Source of the DNA: Nematostella vectensis
Taxonomy: Eukaryota > Cnidaria > Anthozoa > Actiniaria > Edwardsiidae
Direction of reading: 5' to 3'
Assembly (NCBI RefSeq): GCF_932526225.1
Contig: NC_064040.1
Coordinates: 14,504,494-14,568,493 of the forward strand
DNA length: 64,000 nt
The notes beneath the pieces are model-generated. The model was not told where the DNA came from, ran no database searches, and saw only the letters and a list, made by a program, of their open reading frames with translations. Below, one piece after another: positions 1 to 31,309 of this stretch. The translations under genes and the position numbers were made by a program. How positions within the stretch are numbered: position 1 is the first letter of the stretch; every line of letters starts with the position of its first letter.

Positions 1-324
1 ACACGGATTCTGAAGGAAGTGACAAGGATGAATGATCAGATGGTTAAAAGATAGGAATAAAAGCAGAGAGAAACAAAATCTATAAACAATACGAAACTGA
101 ACAAAATGCCTTACAAACAGTCTTATAAATCATCAAAATTCTATATAGAATCAATGAATGCAATCAAACAGGTATAAAAAGTTTAAAAACGAAAAAAGCG
201 AAAAAGGTATTTTTGAAAATGATAACGATATACGCTAATGGCATCTACGATCAATCATTATTGCAATTTAGAGGAATTTCAATTCTTTTAAAAGAGAAAA
301 GAAAGTACGAACAACAGGGTTGGG

Positions 325-1180
325 TTAGGTTGTCTTTGGAAAACACGAGTAAAATGATGGGATCTTGGGTTGCCTTTGGGAAACACGAGTTAAATGATGG
401 GATCTTTGGTTGTCTTTGAAAGACACAAGTAAAATGATGGGATCTTGGGTTGTCTTTGGAAGACACAAGTAAAATAATGGGATCTTGGGTTGCCTTTGGA
501 AAACACGAGTAAAATGATGGGATCTTGGGTTGCCTTTGGAAAGCACAAGTAGAATGATGGGATCTTGGGTTGCCTTTGGAAAACACGAGTTAAATGATGG
601 GATCTTGGGTTGTCTTTGGAAGACACAAGTAAAATAATGGGATCTTGGGTTGCCTTTGGAAAACACGAGTAAAATGATGGGATCTTGGGTTGCCTTTGGA
701 AAGCACAAGTAAAATGATGGGATCTTGGGTTGCCTTTGGAAAACACGAGTTAAATGATGGGATCTTGGGTTGTCTTTGGAAGACACAAGTAAAATGATGG
801 GATCTTGGGTTGCCTTTGGAAGACACAAGTAAAATGATGGGATCTTGGGTTGCCTTTGGAAAGCACAAGTAAAACGATGGGATCTTGGGTTGCCTTTGGA
901 AAACACGAGTTAAATGATGGGATCTTGGGTTGCCTTTGGAAAACACGAGTTAAATGATGGGATCTTGGGTTGTCTTTGGAAAACACGAGTTAAATGATGG
1001 GATCTTGGGTTGCCTTTGGAAAACACGAGTAAAATGGCGGGATCTTGGGTTGCCTTTTAAAAACACAAATAAAATGATAGGATCTTGGGTTGCCTTTGGA
1101 AAACACGAATAAAATGATGGGATCTTTGGTTGCCTTTGGAAAACACGAGTAAAATGATGGGATCTTGGGTTGCCTTTGGT
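325..1180. repeat. 40-bp minisatellite, about 21 copies
   Basis: A head-to-tail array with a 40-bp unit (core GGGATCTTGGGTTGCCTTTG followed by an AAACACGAGT-type segment). Copies differ at a few positions: TGTCTTTG versus TGCCTTTG, GACACAAGT versus AACACGAGT. Both strands show long open frames with repetitive peptides; these come from the low stop density of the unit and are not genes. It lies downstream of the visible exons of the PAN-domain gene and may be in one of its introns. Confidence 0.95.
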
Positions 1181-1222
1181 CCCGTCATGTATCAACCATG
1201 TGTTGGGGGGCAGTTTGCTCAC

Positions 1223-1311
1223 CGGCCTATCTCTGACCCAGCCCTCCGCCAGCATCCTGGGCCAGCAGTGCTGGCGTGTGCTGGCGCAGTTTGCATAGGG
1301 CTTTCAGGGAA
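1223..1311 (-). CDS. possible third exon of the PAN-domain gene
   Basis: On the minus strand an acceptor (AATTTTCAG) and a donor (GTGAGC) bound an 89-nt open segment. It can be read in phase 0, matching the end of the upstream exon at 1661, and would add about 29 residues with one cysteine. No domain is recognisable and there is no similarity support, so this is only a phase-compatible candidate. Confidence 0.2.
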
Positions 1312-1499
1312 CTGAAAATTGTGGTCGTTAACTGAGCTGTTCGCTTACAAGAGCTTGCTTTTAAAAAGCGAACAGTTGGCGCCTAGAAAAATAAACAATG
1401 GTAGTAATATTGCGGAGCTGTTGCTTACGAAAGCGGTCCCTCAGAGAAATTCCACTGTATGTTAAAAACGTAAGCTTTCCTTATAAGCACATCAGCTTA

Positions 1500-1670
1500 G
1501 CCCAGGCCTGGCCACTAAGCTTACCTTAAAAGCGCAATAGCTGAAACAAGCCCTGCTCAAAAAGCTCACCTTAAAAGCGCAATAGCTAAAACCAGGCCTG
1601 GCCACAAAAGCTTACCTTAAAAGCGGAATAGCTGAAACCAGCCCTGCACAAAAAGCTTACCTTAAAAGCG
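1500..1670. repeat. 46-bp tandem repeat across an exon/intron boundary, 4 copies
   Basis: Four copies of a unit of about 46 bp. Read on the minus strand, each contains an acceptor-like TTTCAG, about 16 nt of sequence ending in TTTTAAG, and a donor (GTAAGC in three copies, GTGAGC in one). The first copy encountered in transcription supplies the end of PAN exon 2. The others repeat that exon end and donor inside the following intron. Confidence 0.85.
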
Positions 1671-2784
1671 CAATAACTGAAACCGGGCCTGGGCACTAAG
1701 CTAGCGCCGTTGGTTCCGTTATCTGCATAGTTCAGTTCGCAGGCCCTTTTCCCCGCGGCGTCTATCGCAGCGAGGTTATAGGAGAGGCAGGAACGCTCAA
1801 CAAAGCATTGAGCTTCACACGATCCTGGATCTGCGCTTGTGCTGAGGTTAGTGATAGTGAAGTAGACCGGAAGTGACATGTCAGAGACACAATCCAGGAC
1901 TTGGAGGGTACGGCACGCTGTCAGGACTACATAAAAGAGAATACAGCAACATGATTAGAGGGATGGGGTGTAGGCATGTCTAGAGATGTGGTGACGTCAT
2001 GCTTAGAAGAATGGTGACGTCATGAATACGGGGATGGTGACGTCTTGTCCAGAGGGGCGATGACGTCATGTTTAAAGGGAAATGTTGACGTCATGTCTAG
2101 AGGGAAATGTCGACGTCATGTTTAGAGGGGTGTTTTTTCTCTTTTCTCTGGACGAAAATTTCTGAACATTATATATCTACTATATATCGCTGAATCACAA
2201 TATTGTGCTGCTGGAAAGGCATGCATCATGTAGACAAGTCATTTTTTTTCGAGCCCATATGGATTTTTTTAAAAATGGCTTCAAGTAAGTTGCATATTCC
2301 ACAACAAGTTATAAAAAGAAACTGTGTGAGTTGATACACATTATTCACGAATGGCATGAATACTGAACGAAACCGAAGATAGACCCTGGCCGATCGCCGT
2401 ATAACGAAACACAATTCGTTTAGCCATTAACGTTGTTTCGCATGTTTTTGACAGTAGCGGGTCTATAGGGGGAGCCCCTGTTTTACTAATTAAAATACTT
2501 TAAGAATTAGGAGTTGAAAATTTCAAAAACAAGATTTCAAGATTACGAAGTTTGGATCGCGACTAAGTCTCACCCAAGACAGAAAATCAAACATATTATC
2601 AATACTTCTCTGAATTTCCGTACTAAAACATAAAGCTAACAATAACAAGAAACAAAAAATTGCAAGTTAAGTTATACAACTAAATACTGAAGGTATTACT
2701 TTGACTTACCGATCACAATTTTGAGAGCAAGTAGATAAACCAAGAAAGGGTAGCCGATAAAGAAGAATACCTTCTTTCGGCCCA
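1661..2784 (-). CDS. secreted PAN/apple-domain protein, 5' exons (partial)
   Basis: Two exons on the minus strand. Exon 1 (2784 down to 2709) starts at an ATG and encodes a basic, then very hydrophobic N-terminus (MGRKKVFFFIGYPFLVYLLA), a signal peptide or signal anchor. It ends in a GTAAGT donor after one base of a codon. Exon 2 (1926 down to 1661) follows a TATGTAG acceptor and completes that codon as Val. It encodes a short cysteine-rich segment with the spacing of a PAN/apple module: CEAQCF, then CLSYN, then ACELN, ending LVPRPGFSY. PAN modules bind proteins or sugars outside the cell. The exon ends in phase 0 at the first of four duplicated donors. The rest of the gene would lie below 1660 and may leave the window. 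Gene identity beyond the PAN module is not recognised. Confidence 0.6.
1989..2122. repeat. cluster of six CRE-like TGACGTCA sites
   Basis: Degenerate repeats of about 23-25 bp each carry TGACGTCAT or a one-base variant: starts at 1992, 2015, 2038, 2061, 2086 and 2111. Four copies match TGACGTCAT, one has TGACGTCTT and one CGACGTCAT. TGACGTCA is the palindromic CREB/ATF site. The cluster lies in intron 1 of the PAN-domain gene. A regulatory role is inference. Confidence 0.6.
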
Positions 2785-5352
2785 TGGTGAACACTTCCTA
2801 AATTTCCGTCGATTTATCTTACAATGACACACGTAGGACTTTAATGTGCTCTCCTCTCTATGCTCGTGATAGATCAATTAGTCACACCTGCATGCAATAC
2901 TGATAAAAACAGCCCTGATCTATATGCATGTCAAACTGATATGAGATGGTTAATATTTCATTAAAATCTGCTGCGCTTTGTCAGAAAAAAAATAATTACC
3001 TTTGTGTCAGTGCTAATAGCACGCGATTTGTTACTTTCCTAAAATTCCACCAAATTCGGCCACAGGTATACTAGGTGTACTAGATGTACTAGATATTCTT
3101 GAGCACTGCCCCATACATTTCCTCAGATATTGAAGAGAAAATAGAGTATTACTAGCACTTTAAATTAACTTCTTGTTTAGTAATGGAAACTAATGCATAA
3201 GAATTAATTATGGTCCTTCGTGTGGAAGGAGTTTTTTGATTTCCCTAAACAATGTTGAGTCCCTTAGTAACTCACAGACTTTGGTGAAAATGAATGTTAC
3301 CAATTTTCTTGAGTTTATAGCTATTCCCGAGCCCTGGTCAATAAATTGTTCGACTATTTATCGACGTTCAATGTCTAACTATTTATGCAGATGTGCTGAT
3401 GTAAATATGAAAAAAGGATCGTGAAAAATCCACCTTTTTCCATTTAAAGTTGTCTCAAGCTATGTACGAGGGGAGATGCGGTATCGGGCGGGCTACCTGT
3501 GCTTGAGTTAGGATGCAATACAGAGTGGGCTACCTGTGCTTGAGTTACCAGCGCCTGAGTTAGGTTGCTACCTTGAGCGGGTTACCTGTGCCTGAGTTAG
3601 AATAAACCTCAAGCGGGATACCTGTGCCTGAGTTAGGATAAAGCCTGTCTACCTGTACTGGCGATGCCTAACAGGAGATAAGAGACGCCACATACGGCTT
3701 TGATGGAGGTGATACTTTATTCAGAAGACTTTTTAACAAGCAGTTATAACAAATATCCGCATGGTACAGGATTGGACGAGCCGGTGACTCGAGGGGTGAC
3801 AGCGTGCACACTTGATGCGTGAATAGGTGTAAGAATTGAGCAACAGGTTTAACCGAGTGGTACATAATATACCATCTTTAGGGTCTTCAGGAAAAAAAAA
3901 TTCTAAGCCATTTAAACTACTGGGGAGGTGTTTCACAGATAATTCAAATCAACCCAAAATCTGGAAACAGTTTCTAACACGTCTAGCTACTCGGTAAAAT
4001 GTTCAGGGGGCGGGGCCTTTGTCAAGCCACACATTGGCCAGGGGGGGGGAAGCAGACGCCAGTTTTTGTAACATAATTTGTGAAATTCTAAATCTACAAA
4101 GGAGGGGTGGGGGCAGTCCTTTCCATATCAAATATATGTTGTCCTTCGTCTCAATGAGGCCCTCCCCTCCACCTGGCTACATCATCTATGTTCTCGATAT
4201 AACGACGTGATTTCTCAATCCATTGTTATATCGTTCCCCTGTATCAGATAACAAATTGACCTAATTGATCTATAAAGTTACTTGAATGCTTAGATCAAGA
4301 CCAGGTAATGAAGGGAATCTGGAGTTATTAACGCGCATTCAATGTTCTTACTATTGGTCTTGAATTTATTAAGTCATTATTACTACATCTATCTCCACTC
4401 CGGCTGAATTCTATTCTATTCCAGTCCAGTACCCACCCTATAGAATTCACCCGGACACAAATAAATCCATGACCGACGTAAGGGTGATCAGGTTGCCAAG
4501 CGACAACGGGCAGCTCAGTCAAGCCTGGGTCAAGAAACGCCAAAGCGAGGCTATAAAACGCTTGCCCAGTTCCCTCGGCCCAGGCCTAGCGAGCTGTCCG
4601 CCATTATGGTAGCAAAGCTTATGAACGTGAGAAGCCTACTAGCTGTGAATATCAGTTACAACTGCTGTAAGCCAAGGGACAGAAAAGATACTGTGATCTG
4701 CATATATTTCCCCAATTCCTCAATTTTAGATACGTTATTAAACCCATGGACGGATTTCAATCTTACGATGATTTGTCGATAACACAACGAGGGTGCAAGT
4801 CACGTGACACCATAGTCACGCGACAACTTTGAGTTAAATACGAGAGATATTACAATAGGCCGAAATAGTAGCGCGTGAGATAAAAAGAATCGTAATAAAA
4901 CCTACAAACGAGTTTTTTTTTACCAATTCCGGGTAAAAAAACATATGCTTTCAAAGAAACTCGTCCAGGGATTGAAAAGGAAAAATATATCTTACTTTCC
5001 CATTTATTAAACATCAACTAGTGCTAACGTAGATTGCCCATTCTCTGTCCCTTTTTCTGTAGATGGAGGAATTCTTTTAAAAAAAAAGCCCCAGTTCTGC
5101 TTATAATCGATTTAGTACGAAACGGTGCATTATGGGATAATTGAAATAATTTCAAGGTAATCTAGATGTCGCTGACGTCACGCATTTCCAACGACGTGTC
5201 ACGAAGATTGCGTGACCAGCCTAAGGGAGCCGTAACAGGGCGCATATAGTAGGCAAGCGGCTACACGCCGCAGCCAGTAAAAATTAAATAGTTGCTAAGA
5301 CTATATACACTTTTACATTAAGCAATTCATACGTCGTCCACGTCAGTCATGC
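2785..5352. other. intergenic interval between PAN gene 5' end and MARK 3' end
   Basis: No coding exon could be supported. It holds the presumed promoter of the PAN gene next to 2785, a small AGGTGTACTAGATGTACTAG repeat near 3072, and a set of direct repeats at 3490-3650. The rest is unremarkable AT-rich sequence with scattered purine or pyrimidine runs near 4000-4160. Confidence 0.5.
3490..3650. repeat. degenerate tandem repeat, about 48-bp unit
   Basis: Four to five imperfect copies built around TACCTGTGCCTGAGTTAG, separated by variable GAGCGGG-type spacers. No coding or transposon features. Confidence 0.7.
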
Positions 5353-5358
5353 TTTATT
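5353..5358 (-). terminator. likely polyadenylation signal of the MARK gene
   Basis: TTTATT on the plus strand is AATAAA on the transcribed minus strand, about 170 nt downstream of the MARK stop codon. Position and sequence fit a 3'-end processing signal. No transcript evidence. Confidence 0.5.
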
Positions 5359-5528
5359 GGGTGTTGCATGACGCGAAAACTCTTGCTTGCCATGGCAATA
5401 TGCTTGGTACTGCAATCCATCTGTGTGCGACTAAATGTCTCAGACGCGCAGCTCGCGTGTGATCGGCCCACGAACCGCATTTGCGAGAGTCACCCGGAGG
5501 CCCTAGCAATCCGCTATGGGGAACGCCA

Positions 5529-25697
<20,169 letters not shown>

Positions 25698-26216
25698 TGC
25701 ATTGGGTTCAGCACTAGTGATAAAGTGAGTTATTATTGCCATGCATCAAATAACATATCTCGACGAGGGGGTGCGTGACATCAAAGAAACGTCATACTTC
25801 TTTTTGTCTGGCGTCACAAAAGTCACGCAATGCCAATCATTATTGTCATTAGAAAACGGCAATAATATGGACAATTAACAACCAGTTTGATTAACAACCA
25901 AGGACTAATTAAAGTCTTAACTAATTATTTTCTATAGTATTTTAGAAAATAAACAAAATGCTTTTAAAGCTCGCCCTCCCCTGATCATGACTCATCATCG
26001 TTTAGTAAAAGTAATATTTCCTCGTCTGTCTTTTGTTGGTATATAATGATAAATCTTAGAGATACGCCCGGAATAAGCCAAAATGCACTCACGTTTTTTT
26101 TTCTAACTCACGAATATAGGAATGCTTGTTCTAAGCAAAAAGAGAAAAAAAAACATCGACAAGTCTTTTTTATCCACTGATCACAAATATGACGGCTGCC
26201 AAAAGCGCTTTGCCTA

Positions 26217-26758
26217 GCGTTGGTGGTCGCTCCTAGGAATTAGAATAAAGCGTTTCGCCTACCTGCCCTAACTTAAGACAAAAAAAACACACAAGTATCA
26301 TTATTACAGCCACACACCTTTGTTATTGTTTTTATTTAAAATTGGAAGGCGCATAATGTGATAAAATATCGAAATAACCAACTGAAAACAAAGTTTAACA
26401 CTTTAATTTCCAAATGCAATCGAAAATATCTCATTGGCTTCCGCAAGGGTTGGGTATTATATTTTTATACACTAAAATTTATAAACTGTTATGAACATAT
26501 TCAGCCTTAAAATGTCCCAAAAATAAGAACGGCCCAGCCCTGAAAATTAGACGTTCTTATAAAAAAGGAGTGTAATCGTGTTGTAGGATGGATTGAACTT
26601 CGTCAATAAATGGGCATGAAACTAATGGTTCTCAACTCTGCTACTCAAATGCATTTGCATAGTAAAAGATTCGTCACGCAAGGCGGTATAATTTTCGTGT
26701 GCATAATTTCTCGTATGAAGAATGAGGCTTTATTCTAATTTCTAGGAGCGACCAACGC
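26217..26758. mobile_element. 542-bp MITE with long terminal inverted repeats and TA duplication
   Basis: The left end GCGTTGGTGGTCGCTCCTAG and the right end, which reads GCGTTGGTCGCTCCTAG on the opposite strand, form inverted repeats of about 33 bp that differ by a GGT insertion and one base. Both ends abut TA, as in Tc1/mariner-type elements. No open frame inside. Confidence 0.75.
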
Positions 26759-27683
26759 TAATATTCTCACCTTGGCCATGTTATTCCCTACGGGTTAAAA
26801 ACATCCTTTATAATTTCAGGCTTTTGATTGGCCAAGCACCTCTTAAAAGCTATGCTATTAATGCGCAAGCATTTAAGCCGTATTAAACAAGGCTAGCCAG
26901 CCTCGATTTCCAGTGGGCGCTCAGATAAGAATCATAAAGAGAAAGAGAAATCGACGGGATTAAGTCTAGGTTCCAAGAGTGATAAAACAGATAAAACAAT
27001 TGCCGCACCAGCCTTTTGAACAGTTACTTTTTCCACTAGCAAAAGGTATTATAAAAAAATAATTCCAAATCATTCTTGCATTGTTCTGCCCGGTAAGCGT
27101 AAGGGAGGTCAAGGTGCGCCAAGAGGAGGGGCTTTCTATTTGCTTCTACTCCTCCTTGCACTTTCCCCTTTTTAACAACTGAAAACACAAGGAAATCTTA
27201 AATTAAAAACAAATGTAAGACATTGATACAAATTAGCACGAGCTGTATAACGCAAATTTCACGCTAAGGACAGGCAAGACTCAAAACAGGAATTGATCCA
27301 TTTCGAAATGTGTAGCGATTACCGTGGAATGCGCGCACAGGAAAGACCGGGTGATTAGCGAACCCCAGGCGTGGGCGGTTTGTGTGGGCAACCGGAAATA
27401 AAATGGTGATTTCCTTACATTCGGGTCGTATCTATATCCTTTAGCCACAGTCTGGTATCCACTTTTTTTTCTTCAAATCATTCAAAGACTACACTCTTCA
27501 AAAGTACATTAATACAGTACGATCTACTTTTACGGAGGAGCGTGGTGCTATGAAAACAAGATTTGGAGAGCCACACGGATTTAGCTTTTGTTTCCGGGGT
27601 CGAACCCAGACCATCTGGGGCATAGCGCACGTAGTGATCACTATCGACTCTCACCCCACGAGTACCGTTTTGTACGAAATTAA

Positions 27684-27929
27684 AGCCGCATTGTCACCAG
27701 TTTACTTCAGGTCGGTTACCTAATAATATCCGATGATTTTTAACGGAAAACGCGAAAAATATTTCAAAATATTGAAAGCAGTGTGTTTATTGGAAGTTTC
27801 TTTGAGGATGTGATTGATAATTTTAAGCGGATGTCTTGTTTAATATCTCGGATTTTAATAGATTCTTTTGTCTTTTAACGGTTGAGGTTTCCGTCGGACC
27901 TCCGGAAGTGAACTGGTGATAATGCGGCT
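27684..27929. mobile_element. 246-bp TTAA MITE, copy 1
   Basis: The termini AGCCGCATTGTCACCAGTTT and the complementary right end are inverted repeats, flanked by TTAA on both sides. Copy 2 (43357-43602) is the same length and lies in the opposite orientation. Internal landmarks such as GCAGTGTGTTTATTGGAAG are conserved between copies. Confidence 0.9.
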
Positions 27930-28136
27930 TTAAAGAGCCCTTGTCAGCCACACCTTTGTTGTTATTTTTGCTGAATATGTTTTTGAGGACGAATTGTGAG
28001 TAATCTAGAAAAATATTAATAATAATATTAATATTAATGTTGTATACCTTAATTGCCAAATTCAATCGGAAATATTAGAATAGCTTCTCCAAATCAGCAG
28101 ATGCAAGATGATGCTTTCACCTAGTATTTTGCTAGG

Positions 28137-28387
28137 GTGACAAAATGGCGGGTGACACTAGAGAATCTTTCGTTCGCCCTAGGATATTACTTCGCGCGTC
28201 CAAGAGAGCGCGAAAATCGTGAATCCTGGTTTTCTCTAGCCTGCGAAACAGCTATTCCAGGTCGGCTTTTCCGACTTTCACGCAACTTAGCGCCTGTTGT
28301 TGAGCAGGAAAAGTTTTCTCCGCAGATCACACCTTCTGCATACGAGAAACTTGGCCCCTATCAAGTAATCACACATGAAGAAGTTCG
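28137..28387 (+). CDS. unrecognised candidate exon
   Basis: An ATG-initiated open frame of about 84 codons ends in phase 0 at a good donor (GTTCGG followed by GTAAGATCG); read-through would stop at 28484. The translation has ordinary composition (for example SAYEKLGPYQVITHEEVR), not the low complexity of the repeat frames nearby. No family recognised and no downstream exon found. An alternative start two bases later in another frame (MAGDTRES) soon hits a stop. Confidence 0.3.
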
Positions 28388-28480
28388 GGTAAGATCGAAA
28401 TTCATAGACGAACTTATTCTACACTGGGTTGTAAAAGTGGGTGACTCATCTTCTTTTGTGTGGAGCGTTAAACCGGAGGT

Positions 28481-28632
28481 CTAGCACAACACCGTGGAGC
28501 CTGTAAGCGGATAATGACGCAAACCCGTAAGCACTTCAGGCGTCGCGCAGACCCCATACACCCGGCCTGTGTTGCCGACGCGGAAAATACCAGTTTTTGG
28601 ATCGATTGAGAACAAAACTTTATTCATGATTA
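28481..28632 (-). CDS. unrecognised candidate terminal exon
   Basis: A strong acceptor (TACTGTGTTTTCAG) is followed by an open frame of 50 codons to a TAG (LFSIDPKTGIFRVGNTGRVY and further). Its stop codon overlaps the read-through stop of the plus-strand frame ending at 28484. No upstream exon or family recognised. Confidence 0.3.
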
Positions 28633-28639
28633 ACTGAAA

Positions 28640-30360
28640 ACACAGTAAAAATGTTGTTAGACTTGAATACAGTACATTTATGGAGGAGATTATAAATCGA
28701 TGACAATATCGTTGGAATGGGAGAATGTCAATGCGAGCTAAATAAAATAAAGATTTACATGACCACTGGTGGAATAGGTAAAGGAATGCCTGGTGTTTCA
28801 TCGCCGCCTTGCCGAGCTAATTGCTATTAATTTTGTTGGGATATTTTTATGGGAAAGAGGGGGGAGGCGCTTATTTCAAAATTCGAGGTTGAAAGGGGGC
28901 GCTTATTGGGGAAGCGGCGCTTATTTGAAGGAGGTCGCTTATCCGAATCATTGCAGTAAAAATCCCCTTAAAAAAACAGTTCGATGGATTTCTTATAGAC
29001 CTGGAGTACGGTTATAAAAAAAGCCCGATGATAAATACAATTCGAATTCTGCGATTCTTTTTTCCCGGTACTAGTGTCTAGCTGTCTCACGCCTCTAGTT
29101 ACGGTCCTGGATAATAGGCGTATAGCCCAAAAAAGGTCTTTTGCAGCGGTTTGTTGGCAGCTTTCTGGTGACTTTTTGATGAAAATTCTTGAAATGCTGC
29201 AATTTGTTTGCACATGTTGGGAAAATTGCACGAAGGCTGTAAACAGCGACCTGTAAGAGCCTTGATTTCACACAGATTTCACTGGAGTTCCATAATTATT
29301 TGGAAAACGGCCCATACTGAATTAAATACATAAAACATCGGTAGTCCAATTATGTTTATTTTTCTTTAATGTGAGTACAATTATACAGAACCCACGAGTG
29401 CATGGCGAGTAGCGAAAGAACTACAAGCAGGGGGTGGGGGGGTGGGGGGATGGTGCAAGAGAGAGAATTCCTTCACGACCTCCTTCCCCGTACCTCACGT
29501 TCCGCGTAGCCCATCCATGCTACACATGCATTTACAACTGTGTACACCCGTTATACATACCACATTACACGTTTATCCGATGCCTTAGTAAAATACTTTA
29601 ACACTAATTATGATTACAAAAATAATCCGATCAGCGAGGCAGAGCCATTATTTCTAAAGCCAATTGACAGCTCCTGCAAAACAGAAAATTTTCATTGAGG
29701 CTAAGATCAAACGTATTATTATCAAAAAGGCTAAGTTCAAACGTCGTATTATCCATAAGCCGTATTCAATGCAAATACATGCAAAAGAATGGTTTATCTA
29801 GACGATTATTTTCATCTTCATTTGTAGGCATTTGCATTGAAAACGGCTCATGGATAAGTTTAAACGTAGTATGAGAGGATGATACAGCTTAGGACAGTGA
29901 TAGACTGGGGTGATTGTAGTAAAATAAAATGAGCTGGAGATAAAAAAAAAAAAAGCAACATCCGACCCAGAGCCTAAAATGACGTTAATAATTAAAGATT
30001 AGTGTTAGTAAGAGGAATAGAGAAATGTGGACTCTTTTTGCTATTTTATTAGGCTTGAGTTTTTAGTCGGTTTATAAAAGTACGTAAGATTATGATTAGA
30101 AAGATTCGATTTCACAGCGGATGTATAACATTAAATTTTGCAACAGTAAAACCTTTGCCATACATTTAATACTCAGAATTAAGTTTACACAACAAGTTTG
30201 TGGATGAAGTTTTTTTTTTAATATTCACTAAAAATGTCACGTCAAGGATTAAATCATAATATATCAAGAGAATGACAAGGATAGTAATAGAGGCACTGCC
30301 CATAGTGGAACAGAACAACAAGGCCGTAGCAGGGGCGGGGCACACCCAACCCCCCCCCCC
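28640..30360. other. non-coding interval with a foldback repeat
   Basis: No gene supported. GCGCTTATT-type short repeats occur at 28868-28940. An inverted repeat lies at about 29735-29875: arms around AACGT, TATCCAT, GAGCCGT and CAATGCAAAT, loop about 55 bp. The rest is featureless. Confidence 0.5.
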
Positions 30361-30660
30361 CCCCCAATATTTTAAAGAAATATAAGGAAATGACCAGTAG
30401 GGGCGTGGCTGTGCCCCCCAATATTTTAAAGAAATATAAGGAAATGACCAGTAGGGGCGTGGCTGTGCCCCCCAATATTTTAAAGAAATATAAGGAAATG
30501 ACCAGTAGGGGCGTGGCTGTGCCCCCCAATATTTTAAAGAAATATAAGGAAATGACCAGTAGGGGCGTGGCTGTGCCCCCCAATATTTAAAAGAAATATA
30601 AGGAAATGACCAGTAGGGGTGTGGCTGTGCCCCAAATATTTCCTTAATGTTTCTGTATTG
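30361..30660. repeat. 54-bp tandem repeat, 5 copies
   Basis: The unit contains AGGAAATGACCAGTAGGGGC followed by GTGGCTGTGCCCCCCAATAT. The first four copies are almost identical; the fifth and the fragment after it are diverged. Because 54 is a multiple of 3, both strands remain open and give repetitive peptides, which should not be annotated as proteins. Single diverged copies of the same sequence occur at about 44500-44640 and 46838-46910. Confidence 0.95.
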
Positions 30661-31309
30661 TGCCCCTCCCCCTTCCCAAGATATTTCTAAGCCTGCTACG
30701 GCACTGAACAAAGACACTTCTATACTTGATAGTTTTTTAGCAGTTACCTAGAATTACACATTTGAAGTGAACAGGGCCTTGTCTTGGTCTGAAACAGCAA
30801 TCACTAAGGGTGAGTGAACTAGTGGTGTATCCAGGAGGATTGGGGGGGGGGGGGAGGGGGGCTGATCTGATACAGCAATCAAGGGGTGAGTGAACCAATG
30901 GTGGATCCAGGGGGAGGGTTAATCTGGACAGAAAACCAGTGGCAAGTCCAAGGGAGGCCTGCAAAAGCAGAGCCAATAACACAGCCCAATAAAATTCAAG
31001 GGTGTGATGGAGGAGGTGTTACTAAGAATGGTGTGTCACCTAAGGGGGATGTCACTAATTGGAAGGGTAGAGCTGTGTTGTCACAGAATGTAGGGGTGTG
31101 GGTGCCACTGGGGGACGGCAGGGTGTTAATAAAGGTGTAGTGTGTCACTAAGTGAAAGGGGTATCACCATGGTGTCACAGAGGAAAGTAGGGTGTCCCTC
31201 GGGAGTTAAGGGGAATCACCCAGAGAGTCGGAGAAGTGTCTATGAAGGTGTGGTGTGACACTGAAGGGTGGGGAATGTCACTGACGAAAACTAGGCATAT
31301 CACTGAAGA

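Larger units (their letters stand above)
25743..28136. other. region upstream of MARK
   Basis: Presumed MARK promoter and 5' UTR adjoin 25743, but no core element stands out. The interval contains a 542-bp TA-flanked MITE (26217-26758) and a 246-bp TTAA-flanked MITE (27684-27929). No coding exon supported. Confidence 0.5.

Noticed and set aside
325-1180. CRISPR-like array
   Set aside because: The units are contiguous with no unique spacers, and the surrounding genes are animal genes with introns.
251-1255. Minus-strand frames rich in PKIPSF and QRQPK peptides
   Set aside because: Translation of the 40-bp minisatellite; the frame cycles through three peptides, with no independent coding evidence.
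30166-30717. 183-codon minus-strand frame with repeated PYWSFPYISLKYWGAQP
   Set aside because: Translation of the 54-bp array.
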